Positions 20,001 to 28,351 of a stretch of DNA of 39,738 nucleotides are shown piece by piece. Made by a program: the position numbers and the translations under genes. Each line of letters begins with the position of its first letter. Position 1 is the stretch's first letter. The notes below the pieces were generated by a model. That model saw nothing but the letters and a program-made list of their open reading frames with translations. It did no database searches and was not told the DNA's origin. The stretch is from DASSKW01 sp035690065 (GTDB lineage: Bacteria > Pseudomonadota > Gammaproteobacteria > Natronospirales > REEB76), in NCBI GenBank assembly GCA_035690065.1, contig DASSKW010000042.1:1-39738 (forward strand). Direction: 5' to 3'.

Positions 20001-22554
20001 CCGGGTCCATGCCATTGCCGGCCGGGGCCAGTACTTCGACGCGCGGCGCGATGACCGTGGGTTCGTCGGTGCCGCCCAGTTGCAATCCCGCCGGTGACAC
20101 CATGGTGGGTTCTTCATTCGGTAAGCCGCGACGTGCCGACGGCTGCGGTGCCGGTTCTGCAACCTTGGGCGCAACTGGTGCCGCGCTGCCGGACGCGCCC
20201 GGGGCCGGTTCGCCACGACTGTACGCAGCCGCGGTATCCATCAGCGGCTGGACATCGATCTTGGGAGGCGTACCGACTTCGAGTTGCTCGATCAATTCCG
20301 GGAATGCCGCGATGCTGCGTTCGACCAGTGCGAACATCTCATCACTGGCAGAAACGGTCTGATCGATCACGCGGTTCAACATGTTCTCGATGGCCCATGC
20401 GAACTCGCCGATCAGGCGCGCGCCGACCATGCGACCGCTGCCTTTCAAGGTATGAAACGAACGCCGCACGGTCGTGAGCGCTTCGCTATCGGATGGATTG
20501 GAACGCCAGCGTGGAAAATTCTCGCGTAACGCTCCCATCACTTCCTGAGCCTCTTCCAGGAAGATCTCCACGATCTCCGGGTCCACATCCTCGCTCTGCA
20601 CGATCGCGGGTCCGGTAGCAGAAGGTGCTGCGGCTTTCGGCGCAGGCTCGGGCGCTGCCGGAGCCGGCGCATTCAGGAACATGGATTTATCCATCACCTG
20701 GGTCGGCTCGTCAGTCGGCCCCTGCAGCGTGATGGATTCTTCCTCCATCTCCACGGGTCCACTCATCACGATTGATTCGCCGGGCAAATCGACTGTGGTC
20801 TCGACGCCCGATGCCGAGCCGACACCGGTCCCAATCTCTTCATCGTCGTCGTCCGGATATTCCTGGCCCACCGGGAACCCCAGCGCAGCGACGCAGGCTT
20901 CGGCGTTGTCCAGCATCGAGAGCGGATTGCCGCGGCTCTGCTGCACAGTCTCGAGATAGAACTCGATACTGACGATGGCGTCGGCCATCCGGTCCAGTTC
21001 GTTCTGGGCCGGCACACTGTTACTCGTCAACAACTTCACACGGATGTATTGGCGCAGACTTTCCAGCAGCATCACCACCCGATCCATGTGCAAGAATCGC
21101 AAGCTGGCCTGGATCTCGCGGATATGTGCCGGCAGTGGCTTCAAGCCCGTCGCATGCGACGGATCGTTGACGAACTCGACGATGGCTTCCTTGACTCGCG
21201 CCAGATTGATGATTGATTCGCGAATGACGGCAGCCTGCACTTCGCGCATCTCGGTCTGCTCGACCTCTATGCCACCGCTCTTGTCGCCGCTCTCGGGAGA
21301 AATCAGTCCCACCATGGCTTCATCGAGCTGGGTCTCCACGCTCACGATGCCACTGGCGATGTCCATCAACGCATTCTCGTCAGGCGCCTCGCCCTTGCGC
21401 TCGACGATCGATTTCAGCCGCGCCCGCTCCGTCTCCAGAGTGCTGCGCAAGTATTCCAGATTCAGCACACTGAGCGTGTCACCAACTTTCTTCAACAATT
21501 CATCAAGCGGCGCCAGTTCCGAGGCATCGGTCTTGGCCATACGCACGAAGATGTCGAGCGTGTCCTTGATACGGGTGATGTCTTCCTTGAGTGCACCGGA
21601 TACGGTGCGCATGAGGTTGACGTTCGGTGCCGACATGCCCTCGCGAGCTTCCTCGACCTCGATCGCATCAGGCAGCAGTTCGCCGAGTTTGAAGGATTCC
21701 TTGATGGCCTTGATGCGCTCGCCGCTGCTGGTAGCGCGGCCGATGTAGTACAGCAGGTTGTTGACCAGTTCCTTGGCCGGATCTTCCGCGACATCCGCTT
21801 CGCCCTGATCCACCAGCCGTTTGATCTGCCGATCCACCTGGCCGAGCAATTGCTTCAGACTGACTTCGGCCTGGATGCCGACTTCGCGCAAGCCTTCGAT
21901 CACACCGCCGACGATCCACCACAATTCGAATACCGCTGGCGTGGTGGCTGCCTGTTCAAGTTTCTCTGCGGTTTCCGCCAATACTTTCAGATGCGACTCT
22001 TCGCCACTCTTGTACCAGCCGAGCAGCGCGGCCTGGAATCTGGGTCGCAGCTTGCCGGCCAGACTCTTGATGTCCACTGCCTTGCCGGTATCCACCGCAT
22101 GGCCGACCACACTGGCGGTACGACCTGCCAGGTTGTAGGCGAACAGCGCGCTTTCCGAGAGCAGCGGCTGGCCGCGTACGCCGCGCAGATCGTTCAGCAA
22201 CGACAGCAATGCCAGCGGCATGTCACGACGTCCGCCGATCACCCGTTCCAGGTAATCCGGCAACTGCAGCATGGCCCGCATCAGGACTTCGAAAGCGGCG
22301 TCGTTACGTGCGATCTCGCCGGACTGCAGACCGCGTACCACCGATTCCATCTCTTCGGCCAGCATCGCGGCGCCGTACACTTCAACGATGCGCAAGGTGC
22401 CCTGCACCTGATGCAACAACTCCATACACTGATTCAGCGCTTCCGTATCTTCGGGCCGCTCGACATAGGTCTCGAGCGCCTGGCGTGCGCGCACCAGGGT
22501 GTGATCAAGTTCGTTCTTGATCCACAGCAGCGAGTCTGAAGCGACCTGACTCAT
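17089..22554 (-). CDS. pilL: Hybrid chemosensory histidine kinase PilL/ChpA
   Basis: 1821 aa. Domain order: degenerate Hpt-like modules near 10-110 (LLHQVQGT, H48) and 440-545 (AHIREIQAS, H477); acidic and Pro/Ala linkers; three canonical Hpt domains with SFHTLKGSGR (H701), LHTLHGSAAM (H891) and LHTIKGGARM (H1062); a CheA dimerisation region (about 1205-1375); the HATPase domain with HMLRNSVVHGIE (N-box, 1399-1410), DDGAGL (1443-1448) and GRGVGMD (1494-1500); a CheW domain (about 1530-1670); and a receiver (1693-1811) with D1699/D1700, phospho-acceptor D1743 and K1795. It phosphorylates PilG and PilH to control pilus extension, retraction and, in Pseudomonas, cAMP. P. aeruginosa ChpA is about 2470 aa with eight transfer domains, so this is a reduced form. 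It starts 27 bp after pilJ; pilK is absent. Confidence 0.95.
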   Translation of the reverse strand: MSQVASDSLLWIKNELDHTLVRARQALETYVERPEDTEALNQCMELLHQVQGTLRIVEVYGAAMLAEEMESVVRGLQSGEIARNDAAFEVLMRAMLQLPDYLERVIGGRRDMPLALLSLLNDLRGVRGQPLLSESALFAYNLAGRTASVVGHAVDTGKAVDIKSLAGKLRPRFQAALLGWYKSGEESHLKVLAETAEKLEQAATTPAVFELWWIVGGVIEGLREVGIQAEVSLKQLLGQVDRQIKRLVDQGEADVAEDPAKELVNNLLYYIGRATSSGERIKAIKESFKLGELLPDAIEVEEAREGMSAPNVNLMRTVSGALKEDITRIKDTLDIFVRMAKTDASELAPLDELLKKVGDTLSVLNLEYLRSTLETERARLKSIVERKGEAPDENALMDIASGIVSVETQLDEAMVGLISPESGDKSGGIEVEQTEMREVQAAVIRESIINLARVKEAIVEFVNDPSHATGLKPLPAHIREIQASLRFLHMDRVVMLLESLRQYIRVKLLTSNSVPAQNELDRMADAIVSIEFYLETVQQSRGNPLSMLDNAEACVAALGFPVGQEYPDDDDEEIGTGVGSASGVETTVDLPGESIVMSGPVEMEEESITLQGPTDEPTQVMDKSMFLNAPAPAAPEPAPKAAAPSATGPAIVQSEDVDPEIVEIFLEEAQEVMGALRENFPRWRSNPSDSEALTTVRRSFHTLKGSGRMVGARLIGEFAWAIENMLNRVIDQTVSASDEMFALVERSIAAFPELIEQLEVGTPPKIDVQPLMDTAAAYSRGEPAPGASGSAAPVAPKVAEPAPQPSARRGLPNEEPTMVSPAGLQLGGTDEPTVIAPRVEVLAPAGNGMDPVLYDIFNREAEGHLAVMAEFIQEAITGKTEITEELIRALHTLHGSAAMAGVNSIVALLEPLDRYVGELQAHKEPIPDADVKLFREVHDAARELLSALGDAAPPAVPDKGLLKRLRALKVAGLAAEAEQIVMSGPAPTAETRPAAPAKAAPQKDKPLKYVQLSDLKDFDPELAAIFFEEATELLESTDNTMHQWTQRKSDPAMVTQLQRNLHTIKGGARMAGLVPMGDLSHEMETVLTDVVDGRIAISTELFALLNRSVDRLHRMLEQSYANQPIVDGGDLVIDLKRVHGHTVDEELEPEKLEDRFETVRAPAPPPPIIEYGEEPAVPEAVTEPEEDAAAAEAALGGESERRSGSRIQHELVRVRADLLESALNYAGEMGIYRSRLEQQITTINFNLTELDQTVVRLRDQLRKLEIETEAQILSQYVQEDSGENPDFDPLELDQFSTLQQLSRALAESVGDLVSIQALLLNQAREAETLLLQQSRVTTELQDGLMRTRMVPFSRHAQRLRRVVRQTADESNKKADIKFMGAEGEMDRQVLERVLAPLEHMLRNSVVHGIEPAAQRKQRGKPEAGTITISLHREGSEVVMEVMDDGAGLNLSAIRKKAEQLGLTRADARLSDRDVMSFILEAGFSTAEQVTQSAGRGVGMDVVANEIKQLGGSLRIDSQPGKGAHFTVRLPFTLAITQALLVNMTEQLYAIPLPSIEGIARIPRAELERLMGGEKPVYMYGGRPYYLQHLSVLLGIGAPEFPDELTTIPLLLVRSGDSSIAIITEGMQGSREVVVKSVGPQVSSIRGVSGATILGDGSILLILDVTALARTIALEEEAQVEVLEREAPQEDTRTVAMVVDDSITVRRVTQRLLERYNMKVITAKDGVDALATLQESIPDVMLLDIEMPRMDGYELAQHMRNDERFKNIPIIMITSRTGEKHRNRAMEIGVNKYLGKPYQEAELLENIQELVGSFSPQRTRWD

Positions 22555-22581
22555 GCGTTAAAGCTTTCCTCGTTCAATCGT

Positions 22582-24660
22582 TCAGGCGAGGCTGCTTTCA
22601 GCCTGCGCATCGGGACGGATAACCATGGTCTCCTGATTGCTGCTGCTCGGCAGTTTGAAGCCGGAGACTGATTTGCGCATTTCCGTCGCCAGCGCCGCGA
22701 GCTTGCCGATGGACACCGAGGTCGCGGTGGTGCCTTCCGTGGTCTGCGCGGTGATCTCACGAATCACGTTCATGGTGCGCGACACATCGCCGGCGGTCTG
22801 CGCCTGCTGACGCGCTGCGCTCGAGATGCTTTGAATCAGGGTCGCGATGTGGTTCGCCACCTTCTCGATCTCATCCAGCGAGGAACCGGCGTTCTCGGCC
22901 AGTTGCGCACCGCTCACCACACCCGCGGTGGATTGTTCCATCGAGATCACCGCTTCGTTGGTGTCGGTCTGAATGGTCTTCACCAGCGCTTCGATCTGGC
23001 GCGTCGCGTTACCGGAACGTTCTGCGAGTCGTTGCACTTCGTCCGCCACCACCGCGAAGCCGCGGCCTGCTTCACCGGCCATGGAGGCCTGGATCGCCGC
23101 GTTGAGTGCGAGGATGTTGGTCTGCTCGGCGATGTCGTTGATGAGTTCCACGATGTCGCCGATTTCCTGTGAGGATTCACCCAGTCGCTTGATGCGCTTC
23201 GAAGTTTCCTGGATGGTCTCACGGATGTTGTTCATGCCGTCGATGGTGCGGCGCACCGCTTCACCGCCCTTGTGCGCGATTTCCACGGATTGTTGCGCCA
23301 CTTTTGCGGACCGTTCGGCGTTGGCGGACACCTGTTCGATGGAATGCGCCATCTGGTTAATGGAAGTGGATGCCGTGTTGATCTGTTTACTCTGATTCTC
23401 AGACGCTTCGGCAAGATGGGTCGCCGTCGCCTGGGTCTGGCGGGCCGCGGCGTCCACCTGCACTGCGGTGACGTTGATGGTCGCGACCAGGCCGCGCAGG
23501 GCTTCCAAAGCATAGTTGATGGAATCCGCGATCGCGCCGGTGATGTCTTCGGTCACGGTGACCTGCACGGTGAGATCGCCGTCGGCCAGGGAGCCGAGTT
23601 CATCCAGCAGTCGCAAAATGGCCTGCTGGTTTCGTTCGGTCTGTTCCTGCTGCATCTGCGCCGCGCGTCGTGCGTCGCCGCCCAACACGTACATCCACAG
23701 GATGCCAAGCAGTAGCACCAAACCGATCGAGCCCAGCACATAACCGACAATGGGGCGGAACAGGCGGCTGTTCATCTGCCGGTGATAACTGGTGGTAATG
23801 GCCTGGGCGTTGGTCAACAACTGATCGCTGAGGCTGTGTATGGTCATGTTCGCTTGCTGCACCTTGACCAGCAGGTTCAGCAGCGGGGTAATCGAATTCA
23901 GGTTGTCATTGATCTTGTTGTACAACACATTGATGTTGTGCAACGGCGCCTGTAACTGCGAATCGGTGACCGAGACGATGCCCAGTTGCGGGCTGCCATC
24001 CAGCATGCCGCGGGTGATGCGGGTGAAGTTCTGGATAGTGTCGGGCAACTCCTGGGATACGAAGCTCACATCACCGTTGCCGCCGGTGGTGAGCAGATCC
24101 ACGTCACGCTGGATGGTCTGGCCGTAAAACGGCTGCCGTGCAGCGTACACGACGTTACGGCTGTTGCCGCGCTTGGACAGATCGGTAGAGAAACCTTCCC
24201 AGGCCTTGATGAGATCAGGCATGGTCTGACGGATACCGGTAGCCGCCTGATTCGCCACCAGGATCGTGTCATGTGCGGCCAGGATGGTCTGTGCGGCACC
24301 ACGCACCTGATTCCACTGACTCTGCAACACGTTCACTTCCGACAGGACTTCGCCGGTCGCAGCCGGCATCAGACTTTGTGAATCGCCATTGCCCATCAGG
24401 TTGATGGAACGATCGTACTGATCGCGCGCATTCAACAATTCCTGGAAGGCATCGTTCTTGCCGGCCAAGGCCTGGTCTGCCGCACGCACGATGCTTTGCG
24501 ACAATACCGCCTGCTGTGCCGAGAGCGACAGGAATTCGTTGTCCTGAGTCGAGAACTGACTCACGCGCACGAAATTCCAGATCGCGAGCCCGATGAAGGC
24601 CGCAGCCAGCACCAGCAGTACGTAGAGGGCCTTGTTCGATCGCTTCTGGGTATCAGCCAT
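22582..24660 (-). CDS. pilJ: Methyl-accepting chemotaxis protein PilJ
   Basis: 692 aa receptor. Membrane helices at 11-31 and 305-326 enclose a periplasmic sensor of about 270 residues with two PilJ-type helical repeats. A HAMP-like region spans about 327-400, followed by a long coiled-coil signalling domain with the conserved tip DIAEQTNILALNAAIQASMA (509-528) and GRGFAVVADEVQRLAERSG (532-550). It senses pilus or surface signals and drives the PilL/ChpA kinase through PilI. No C-terminal methylesterase-docking pentapeptide is seen, and the usual methyltransferase gene pilK does not follow. The 93 bp before pilI contain only a small GC hairpin (about 24726-24745). Confidence 0.95.
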   Translation of the reverse strand: MADTQKRSNKALYVLLVLAAAFIGLAIWNFVRVSQFSTQDNEFLSLSAQQAVLSQSIVRAADQALAGKNDAFQELLNARDQYDRSINLMGNGDSQSLMPAATGEVLSEVNVLQSQWNQVRGAAQTILAAHDTILVANQAATGIRQTMPDLIKAWEGFSTDLSKRGNSRNVVYAARQPFYGQTIQRDVDLLTTGGNGDVSFVSQELPDTIQNFTRITRGMLDGSPQLGIVSVTDSQLQAPLHNINVLYNKINDNLNSITPLLNLLVKVQQANMTIHSLSDQLLTNAQAITTSYHRQMNSRLFRPIVGYVLGSIGLVLLLGILWMYVLGGDARRAAQMQQEQTERNQQAILRLLDELGSLADGDLTVQVTVTEDITGAIADSINYALEALRGLVATINVTAVQVDAAARQTQATATHLAEASENQSKQINTASTSINQMAHSIEQVSANAERSAKVAQQSVEIAHKGGEAVRRTIDGMNNIRETIQETSKRIKRLGESSQEIGDIVELINDIAEQTNILALNAAIQASMAGEAGRGFAVVADEVQRLAERSGNATRQIEALVKTIQTDTNEAVISMEQSTAGVVSGAQLAENAGSSLDEIEKVANHIATLIQSISSAARQQAQTAGDVSRTMNVIREITAQTTEGTTATSVSIGKLAALATEMRKSVSGFKLPSSSNQETMVIRPDAQAESSLA

Positions 24661-24753
24661 TTTGGTTCACCCTTGAAAAAAACATAAAGAGCCAGTTCAC
24701 AATTTTCCAATCAGCACTGCGATGACACGGGCGGCTCTTCGGCCCGCATTCAC

Positions 24754-25314
24754 TCAGCGCGCGGCCTGCAGAAACACGGCGCTTTCCACCAGACCATGCA
24801 GGCCCAGTACGCCCCAGAGTTCCTCACCACCGCCATAACTGTAGGCACCGGCGAGATACGGCATCATGCCCGGCAATACATCCGGCAACCCTTCAGTCTG
24901 TTCCGTCGCCACGAACCGGCGGAAGCCGCGGACTTCGTCCACCAGCAACCCCGCCGGGACATCGCGATGGTTGACCACCACCACCCGTGTGGAACGACCC
25001 ACACTCGCGGGGGGGCCGCCGAAGAACAGACCGAGATCCGTGATCGGCAACAACTGGCCGCGCACGTTGGCCAGCCCCAGCAGCCAGGGCTTGGCACCCG
25101 GCAAGCGGGCGACTCCCGGGAAAGTCAGCACTTCGCGTACTTCCTCGCGGGCCGAAACCAGAAAAGTACTGCCGACCCGAAAACCGACACCGACCCACTC
25201 TTCCTGCTGCACGGCTTCACGGCCGCGACCGGAAGACGCGATACGGCTGCGCCGTTCGAGTTCCTGCAGCAGCGCGAACGGTTGCTCGCGAAGTTCGGAG
25301 AGTGTGGTGGCCAT
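24754..25314 (-). CDS. pilI: CheW-like adaptor PilI
   Basis: 186 aa (P. aeruginosa PilI 178) with one CheW domain from about 35 to 180; core motifs are GVGFRVGSTFLVSAREEVREV and PWLLGLANVRGQLLPITDLG, the second starting near residue 80. It couples the PilJ receptor to the PilL/ChpA kinase at the cytoplasmic face of the pole. It lies 4 bp after the pilH stop, with tight operon spacing in the conserved order pilG-pilH-pilI-pilJ. Confidence 0.94.
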   Translation of the reverse strand: MATTLSELREQPFALLQELERRSRIASSGRGREAVQQEEWVGVGFRVGSTFLVSAREEVREVLTFPGVARLPGAKPWLLGLANVRGQLLPITDLGLFFGGPPASVGRSTRVVVVNHRDVPAGLLVDEVRGFRRFVATEQTEGLPDVLPGMMPYLAGAYSYGGGEELWGVLGLHGLVESAVFLQAAR

Positions 25315-25318
25315 CGGC

Positions 25319-25684
25319 TCAGCCTTCAGTCACTTCCCGGATCTTGTCCACCAGTTGCTTCTCGGACACCGGTTTCGACAGATAGGCGACTGCGCCCTGG
25401 CGCATACCCCAGATCTTGTCGGTCTCCTGATCCTTGGTGGTCACCATGACCACCGGGATCGCGGAGGTATCCGCATCCTTCGACAACTGCCGCGTCGCCT
25501 GGAAACCGCTCATGCCGGGCATCACGACATCCATGATGATGGCATCGGGCTTTTCGGCCTTGGCTTTCTGGATCCCTTCCTCACCGCTCTCGGCGGTGAT
25601 GGTGGAGAACCCGTTCTTCTCGAGCCACGTCTTCAGCACGTGGATCTCGGTCGGGGAATCATCAACGATCAGCACGGTTGGCAT
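25319..25684 (-). CDS. pilH: Pilus response regulator PilH
   Basis: 121 aa single receiver domain. Acidic pocket D8/D9 (LIVDDSPTE), phospho-acceptor Asp about 52 (IIMDVVMPGMSGF), Thr about 82 (VMVTTKDQETDKIWG) and Lys about 104 (YLSKPVSEKQLV). The sequence follows Pseudomonas PilH closely, including WGMRQGA. It receives phosphate from PilL/ChpA and is thought to favour PilT-driven retraction or act as a phosphate sink for the system. No output domain. Confidence 0.96.
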   Translation of the reverse strand: MPTVLIVDDSPTEIHVLKTWLEKNGFSTITAESGEEGIQKAKAEKPDAIIMDVVMPGMSGFQATRQLSKDADTSAIPVVMVTTKDQETDKIWGMRQGAVAYLSKPVSEKQLVDKIREVTEG

Positions 25685-25704
25685 CTTGAAACATCCTCCA
25701 AAGC

Positions 25705-25720
25705 ACGCGGAACTCCGCGT
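25705..25720 (-). other. Hairpin between pilG and pilH
   Basis: Perfect 6-bp stem ACGCGG/CCGCGT with loop AACT in the 63-bp pilG-pilH gap. No T-run follows, so it is more likely an RNA-stability or partial-attenuation element than a terminator. Prediction from pairing only. Confidence 0.4.
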
Positions 25721-25747
25721 TGGTTACCAACAAATTTACAAACAATC

Positions 25748-26146
25748 CTATCTATGCACATGGTTATGAATCGCGCCCACCAACTCATCCTTGGTGAATG
25801 GCTTGGTGAGGTACTGTTCCGACCCCACGATACGACCCCTCGCCCGATCGAACAGGCCGTCCTTGCTGGACAGCATGATCACGGGAGTTTGGCGAAAATT
25901 GTTATTGTGCTTGATTAATGCACAGGTCTGATAGCCATCAAGTCGCGGCATCATTATGTCCACGAAGATGATATCGGGCTTGTGATCGGCGATCTTGGAC
26001 AGCGCTTCGAACCCATCCACTGCAGTCACCACCTCGCAGCCTTCCTTGGTCAACAAGGTTTCAGCCGTGCGGCGAATGGTTTTGCTGTCGTCGATCACCA
26101 GGACTTTCAGCCCCTGCAGACCGCCATCGGCATTCTCGCTACCCAC
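25748..26146 (-). CDS. pilG: Pilus response regulator PilG
   Basis: 132 aa single receiver with acidic pocket in VLVIDDSKTIRRTAETLL, phospho-acceptor in IIFVDIMMPRLDGYQTCALI, Ser/Thr in VIMLSSKDGLFDRARGRIVG and Lys in YLTKPFTKDEL. The long, specific GLFDRARGRIVGS stretch identifies PilG rather than a generic CheY. It promotes pilus extension and, in Pseudomonas, adenylate cyclase activity. There is no ATG start: I chose GTG at 26146 because GGAGG lies 5 nt before it; GTG at 26158 is the alternative (four residues longer). It is the first gene of the pil-chp operon and divergent from gshB. Confidence 0.94.
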   Translation of the reverse strand: MGSENADGGLQGLKVLVIDDSKTIRRTAETLLTKEGCEVVTAVDGFEALSKIADHKPDIIFVDIMMPRLDGYQTCALIKHNNNFRQTPVIMLSSKDGLFDRARGRIVGSEQYLTKPFTKDELVGAIHNHVHR

Positions 26147-26176
26147 CTTGACCTCCACCGACGAATAATTCTTGTC

Positions 26177-26206
26177 AACGCCTCGCGGCCCGGCCGCCGC
26201 GGCGTT
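26177..26206 (-). other. GC-rich hairpin in the pilG leader
   Basis: Stem AACGCC (26177-26182) with GGCGTT (26201-26206), plus an inner pairing GCGG/CCGC (26186-26198). It lies about 30-60 bases upstream of the pilG start, so if transcription begins further upstream it would be in the 5' leader. A CATAAT at about 26213-26218 (minus) could be a -10, but no good -35 goes with it. Function unknown. Confidence 0.35.
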
Positions 26207-26416
26207 TACATATTATGCTCAACCCGGGCCACTTGCAGCCTGTATCGGGGTTAAAGTTCCCTTTCGGCGGGCAGATACCCGGAGGGGGCGCCGCTGGTCA
26301 GGGTAGCAGTTCGAGTTGGGCTTTTAGCATAATATCCACACTTAATCCATTGAATGCAATAAATTTCAGTCTCGTGCCATAGTCAAATTTTGCGCCAGGG
26401 AGCCGATAGTTACACC

Positions 26417-27388
26417 ATGCCCAGCACGCCGCTCAGACTCGGGGTCGTCATGGATCCCATCGAAGCCATCAAGCCCGCCAAGGACACTACCCTGGCGATG
26501 CTGCTCGCCGCCCAGGCGCGGGGCTGGGAACTGCTTTACATGGAGCAGGCAGACCTCTACCTGCAGGCCGGCGAAGCCCGCGCGCGGCTGCGCAAACTCA
26601 GTGTCTGGGATGCGCCGGCCGGCTGGTTCCAGTTGGGTGAGGAACATGACGAAGCGCTCGGACACCTGGATGTCATCCTGATGCGCACGGATCCGCCGGT
26701 GGACGCCGAATTCATCTATTCCACCTACATCCTCGAGCGCGCGGAAACCGCGGGGGCGCTGGTCATAAACCGACCCCAGGCCTTGCGGGACGCCAATGAG
26801 AAAGCGTTCACCGCCTGGTTCCCCGACTGCTGCCCGCCGACCCTGATGAGCCGCAGCATGGTGCGGCTGCGGGATTTTCTGGCTGAACACGGCAAGATCG
26901 TGGTCAAGCCCCTGGATGGCATGGGCGGGGCTTCGGTGTTCGTGCTGGACCGGCAGGATCCGAATATCTCGGTGGTCCTGGAGACTCTGACCCGTCGCGG
27001 TAAACGGCTTGCAGTGGCCCAGCAATACCTGCCGGAGATCACCTCCGGCGATAAGCGCATCCTGCTCATCGACGGCGAGCCGGTCCCCTATGCACTGGCC
27101 CGGGTGCCCGCACCGGGCGAATCGCGCGGCAATCTGGCGGCCGGGGGTCAGGGCATCGGGGTCCCCCTCAGCGAGCGCGACCGCTGGATCTGTGCGCAGG
27201 TCGCGCCCGCACTCAGACAAAGAGGCTTGTTGTTCGTAGGGCTGGATGTAATCGGCGATTACCTGACCGAGATCAACGTCACCAGCCCCACTTGCGTGCG
27301 TGAACTCGACAAACTCTACGGTCTCGACATCGCCGGCCAGTTCCTGGACGTGGTGGCCAACAAACTGGCGGAACGCGCCCGTGTCTGA
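26417..27388 (+). CDS. gshB: Glutathione synthetase
   Basis: 323 aa (E. coli 316), prokaryotic ATP-grasp type. N-terminal domain with LGVVMDPIEAIKPAKDTTLAM, central domain with VINRPQALRDANEK, and the ATP-grasp core with IVVKPLDGMGGASVF, GDKRILLIDGEPV, and the metal-binding EINVTSPT near the C-terminus. It ligates glycine to gamma-glutamylcysteine. The ATG at 26417 gives the family start MPSTPLRLGVVMDPI. It is the first gene of a plus-strand operon with tonB, yqgE, ruvX, pyrB and a pyrK-like gene, and is divergent from pilG as in Pseudomonas. In the 270 bp between I see no confident promoter for it. Confidence 0.96.
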   Translation: MPSTPLRLGVVMDPIEAIKPAKDTTLAMLLAAQARGWELLYMEQADLYLQAGEARARLRKLSVWDAPAGWFQLGEEHDEALGHLDVILMRTDPPVDAEFIYSTYILERAETAGALVINRPQALRDANEKAFTAWFPDCCPPTLMSRSMVRLRDFLAEHGKIVVKPLDGMGGASVFVLDRQDPNISVVLETLTRRGKRLAVAQQYLPEITSGDKRILLIDGEPVPYALARVPAPGESRGNLAAGGQGIGVPLSERDRWICAQVAPALRQRGLLFVGLDVIGDYLTEINVTSPTCVRELDKLYGLDIAGQFLDVVANKLAERARV

Positions 27389-28322
27389 GTCCGTCGTCAC
27401 CCGAGCCCCTGAAATAAGCTCCCGTGACCGGCTGGTCACGACGCTGTTTTTTGCGCTGATCGTGCATGCCGTCATCATCCTCGGCATCACCTTCACCCCG
27501 GACAAGCCGAGTGGCAGCTCCACCCTGGAAGTGACGCTGGTCCAGACCCGGAGCGTGACGCCCCCCGATCATGCCGATTACATCGCTCAGGTGGATCAGC
27601 GCGGCGAAGGCAATACCCGCGATCTGGTACGCCCATCGAGCCCACTGTCCATGCCATCGGCGATCAACAATCCCGGGTTGCCGAACGCGGACGACCTCAC
27701 CAACCAGGCCGGCCGCAGCGCGACCGCGCGTAACACCAAAGGCGCTAAAGCCACTCCCGCGGCAGACCGGGATGCCGCCGTCACTACACGTACCGACACC
27801 GGCCTGTATGCCAACGCTCACGCCTCACCCGCCGCCCAGGACAGCGGTTCGCGGGTCTTGGTGGCCCGCCTGTTGACTCAGGGCGACGATGCCCTGATGC
27901 CGACTGACGACCCGATTCAACTGCCGGAAGCCACCAGCCCCGATCCACGCGAAGCGTTCGTGTCCATCAATGCGCGCGCTTCCCGCTACGCGCCCTATCT
28001 GGACAGCTGGCGACGCAAGGTGGAACACGTCGGCAATCTGAACTTCCCGGCGGCGATCCGCAGCCGGCATCTGTCCGGATCGCTCGCTCTGGAAGTGGCA
28101 CTGAACGCGGACGGCAGCATCCGCGCGCTGACCCTGCGCAAGCCGTCGTCCCACAAGGTGCTGGATGAAGCTGCGCTGCGCATCGTGCAACAGGCTGCGC
28201 CTTTCGAGCCTTTCCCCACGAGTTTCCGCAAGGATACGGACGTGCTGCGCTTCGTGTACGTCTGGCGCTTCAACGGCGGTCGCATCGATACCCGCCACGG
28301 GGGCGTGTCAACGACGCCTTGA
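27381..28322 (+). CDS. tonB: TonB family energy transducer
   Basis: 313 aa with an N-terminal signal anchor (19-38, with the TonB-type membrane His29), a long polar periplasmic linker (40-205) that lacks the classic Pro-Glu/Pro-Lys repeats, and a C-terminal TonB domain (about 225-305: GSLALEVALNADGSIRALTL ... LDEAALRIVQ). It transmits proton-motive force to outer-membrane receptors through ExbB/ExbD, which are not in this window. I start at GTG 27381, overlapping the gshB stop by 8 nt; no ATG is available before the anchor. It corresponds to tonB3 of the Pseudomonas gshB cluster, which has been tied to twitching motility. Confidence 0.88.
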   Translation: MSESVVTRAPEISSRDRLVTTLFFALIVHAVIILGITFTPDKPSGSSTLEVTLVQTRSVTPPDHADYIAQVDQRGEGNTRDLVRPSSPLSMPSAINNPGLPNADDLTNQAGRSATARNTKGAKATPAADRDAAVTTRTDTGLYANAHASPAAQDSGSRVLVARLLTQGDDALMPTDDPIQLPEATSPDPREAFVSINARASRYAPYLDSWRRKVEHVGNLNFPAAIRSRHLSGSLALEVALNADGSIRALTLRKPSSHKVLDEAALRIVQQAAPFEPFPTSFRKDTDVLRFVYVWRFNGGRIDTRHGGVSTTP

Positions 28323-28351
28323 CCGCATCGGCTGCGGGTTATACTGGGCAC

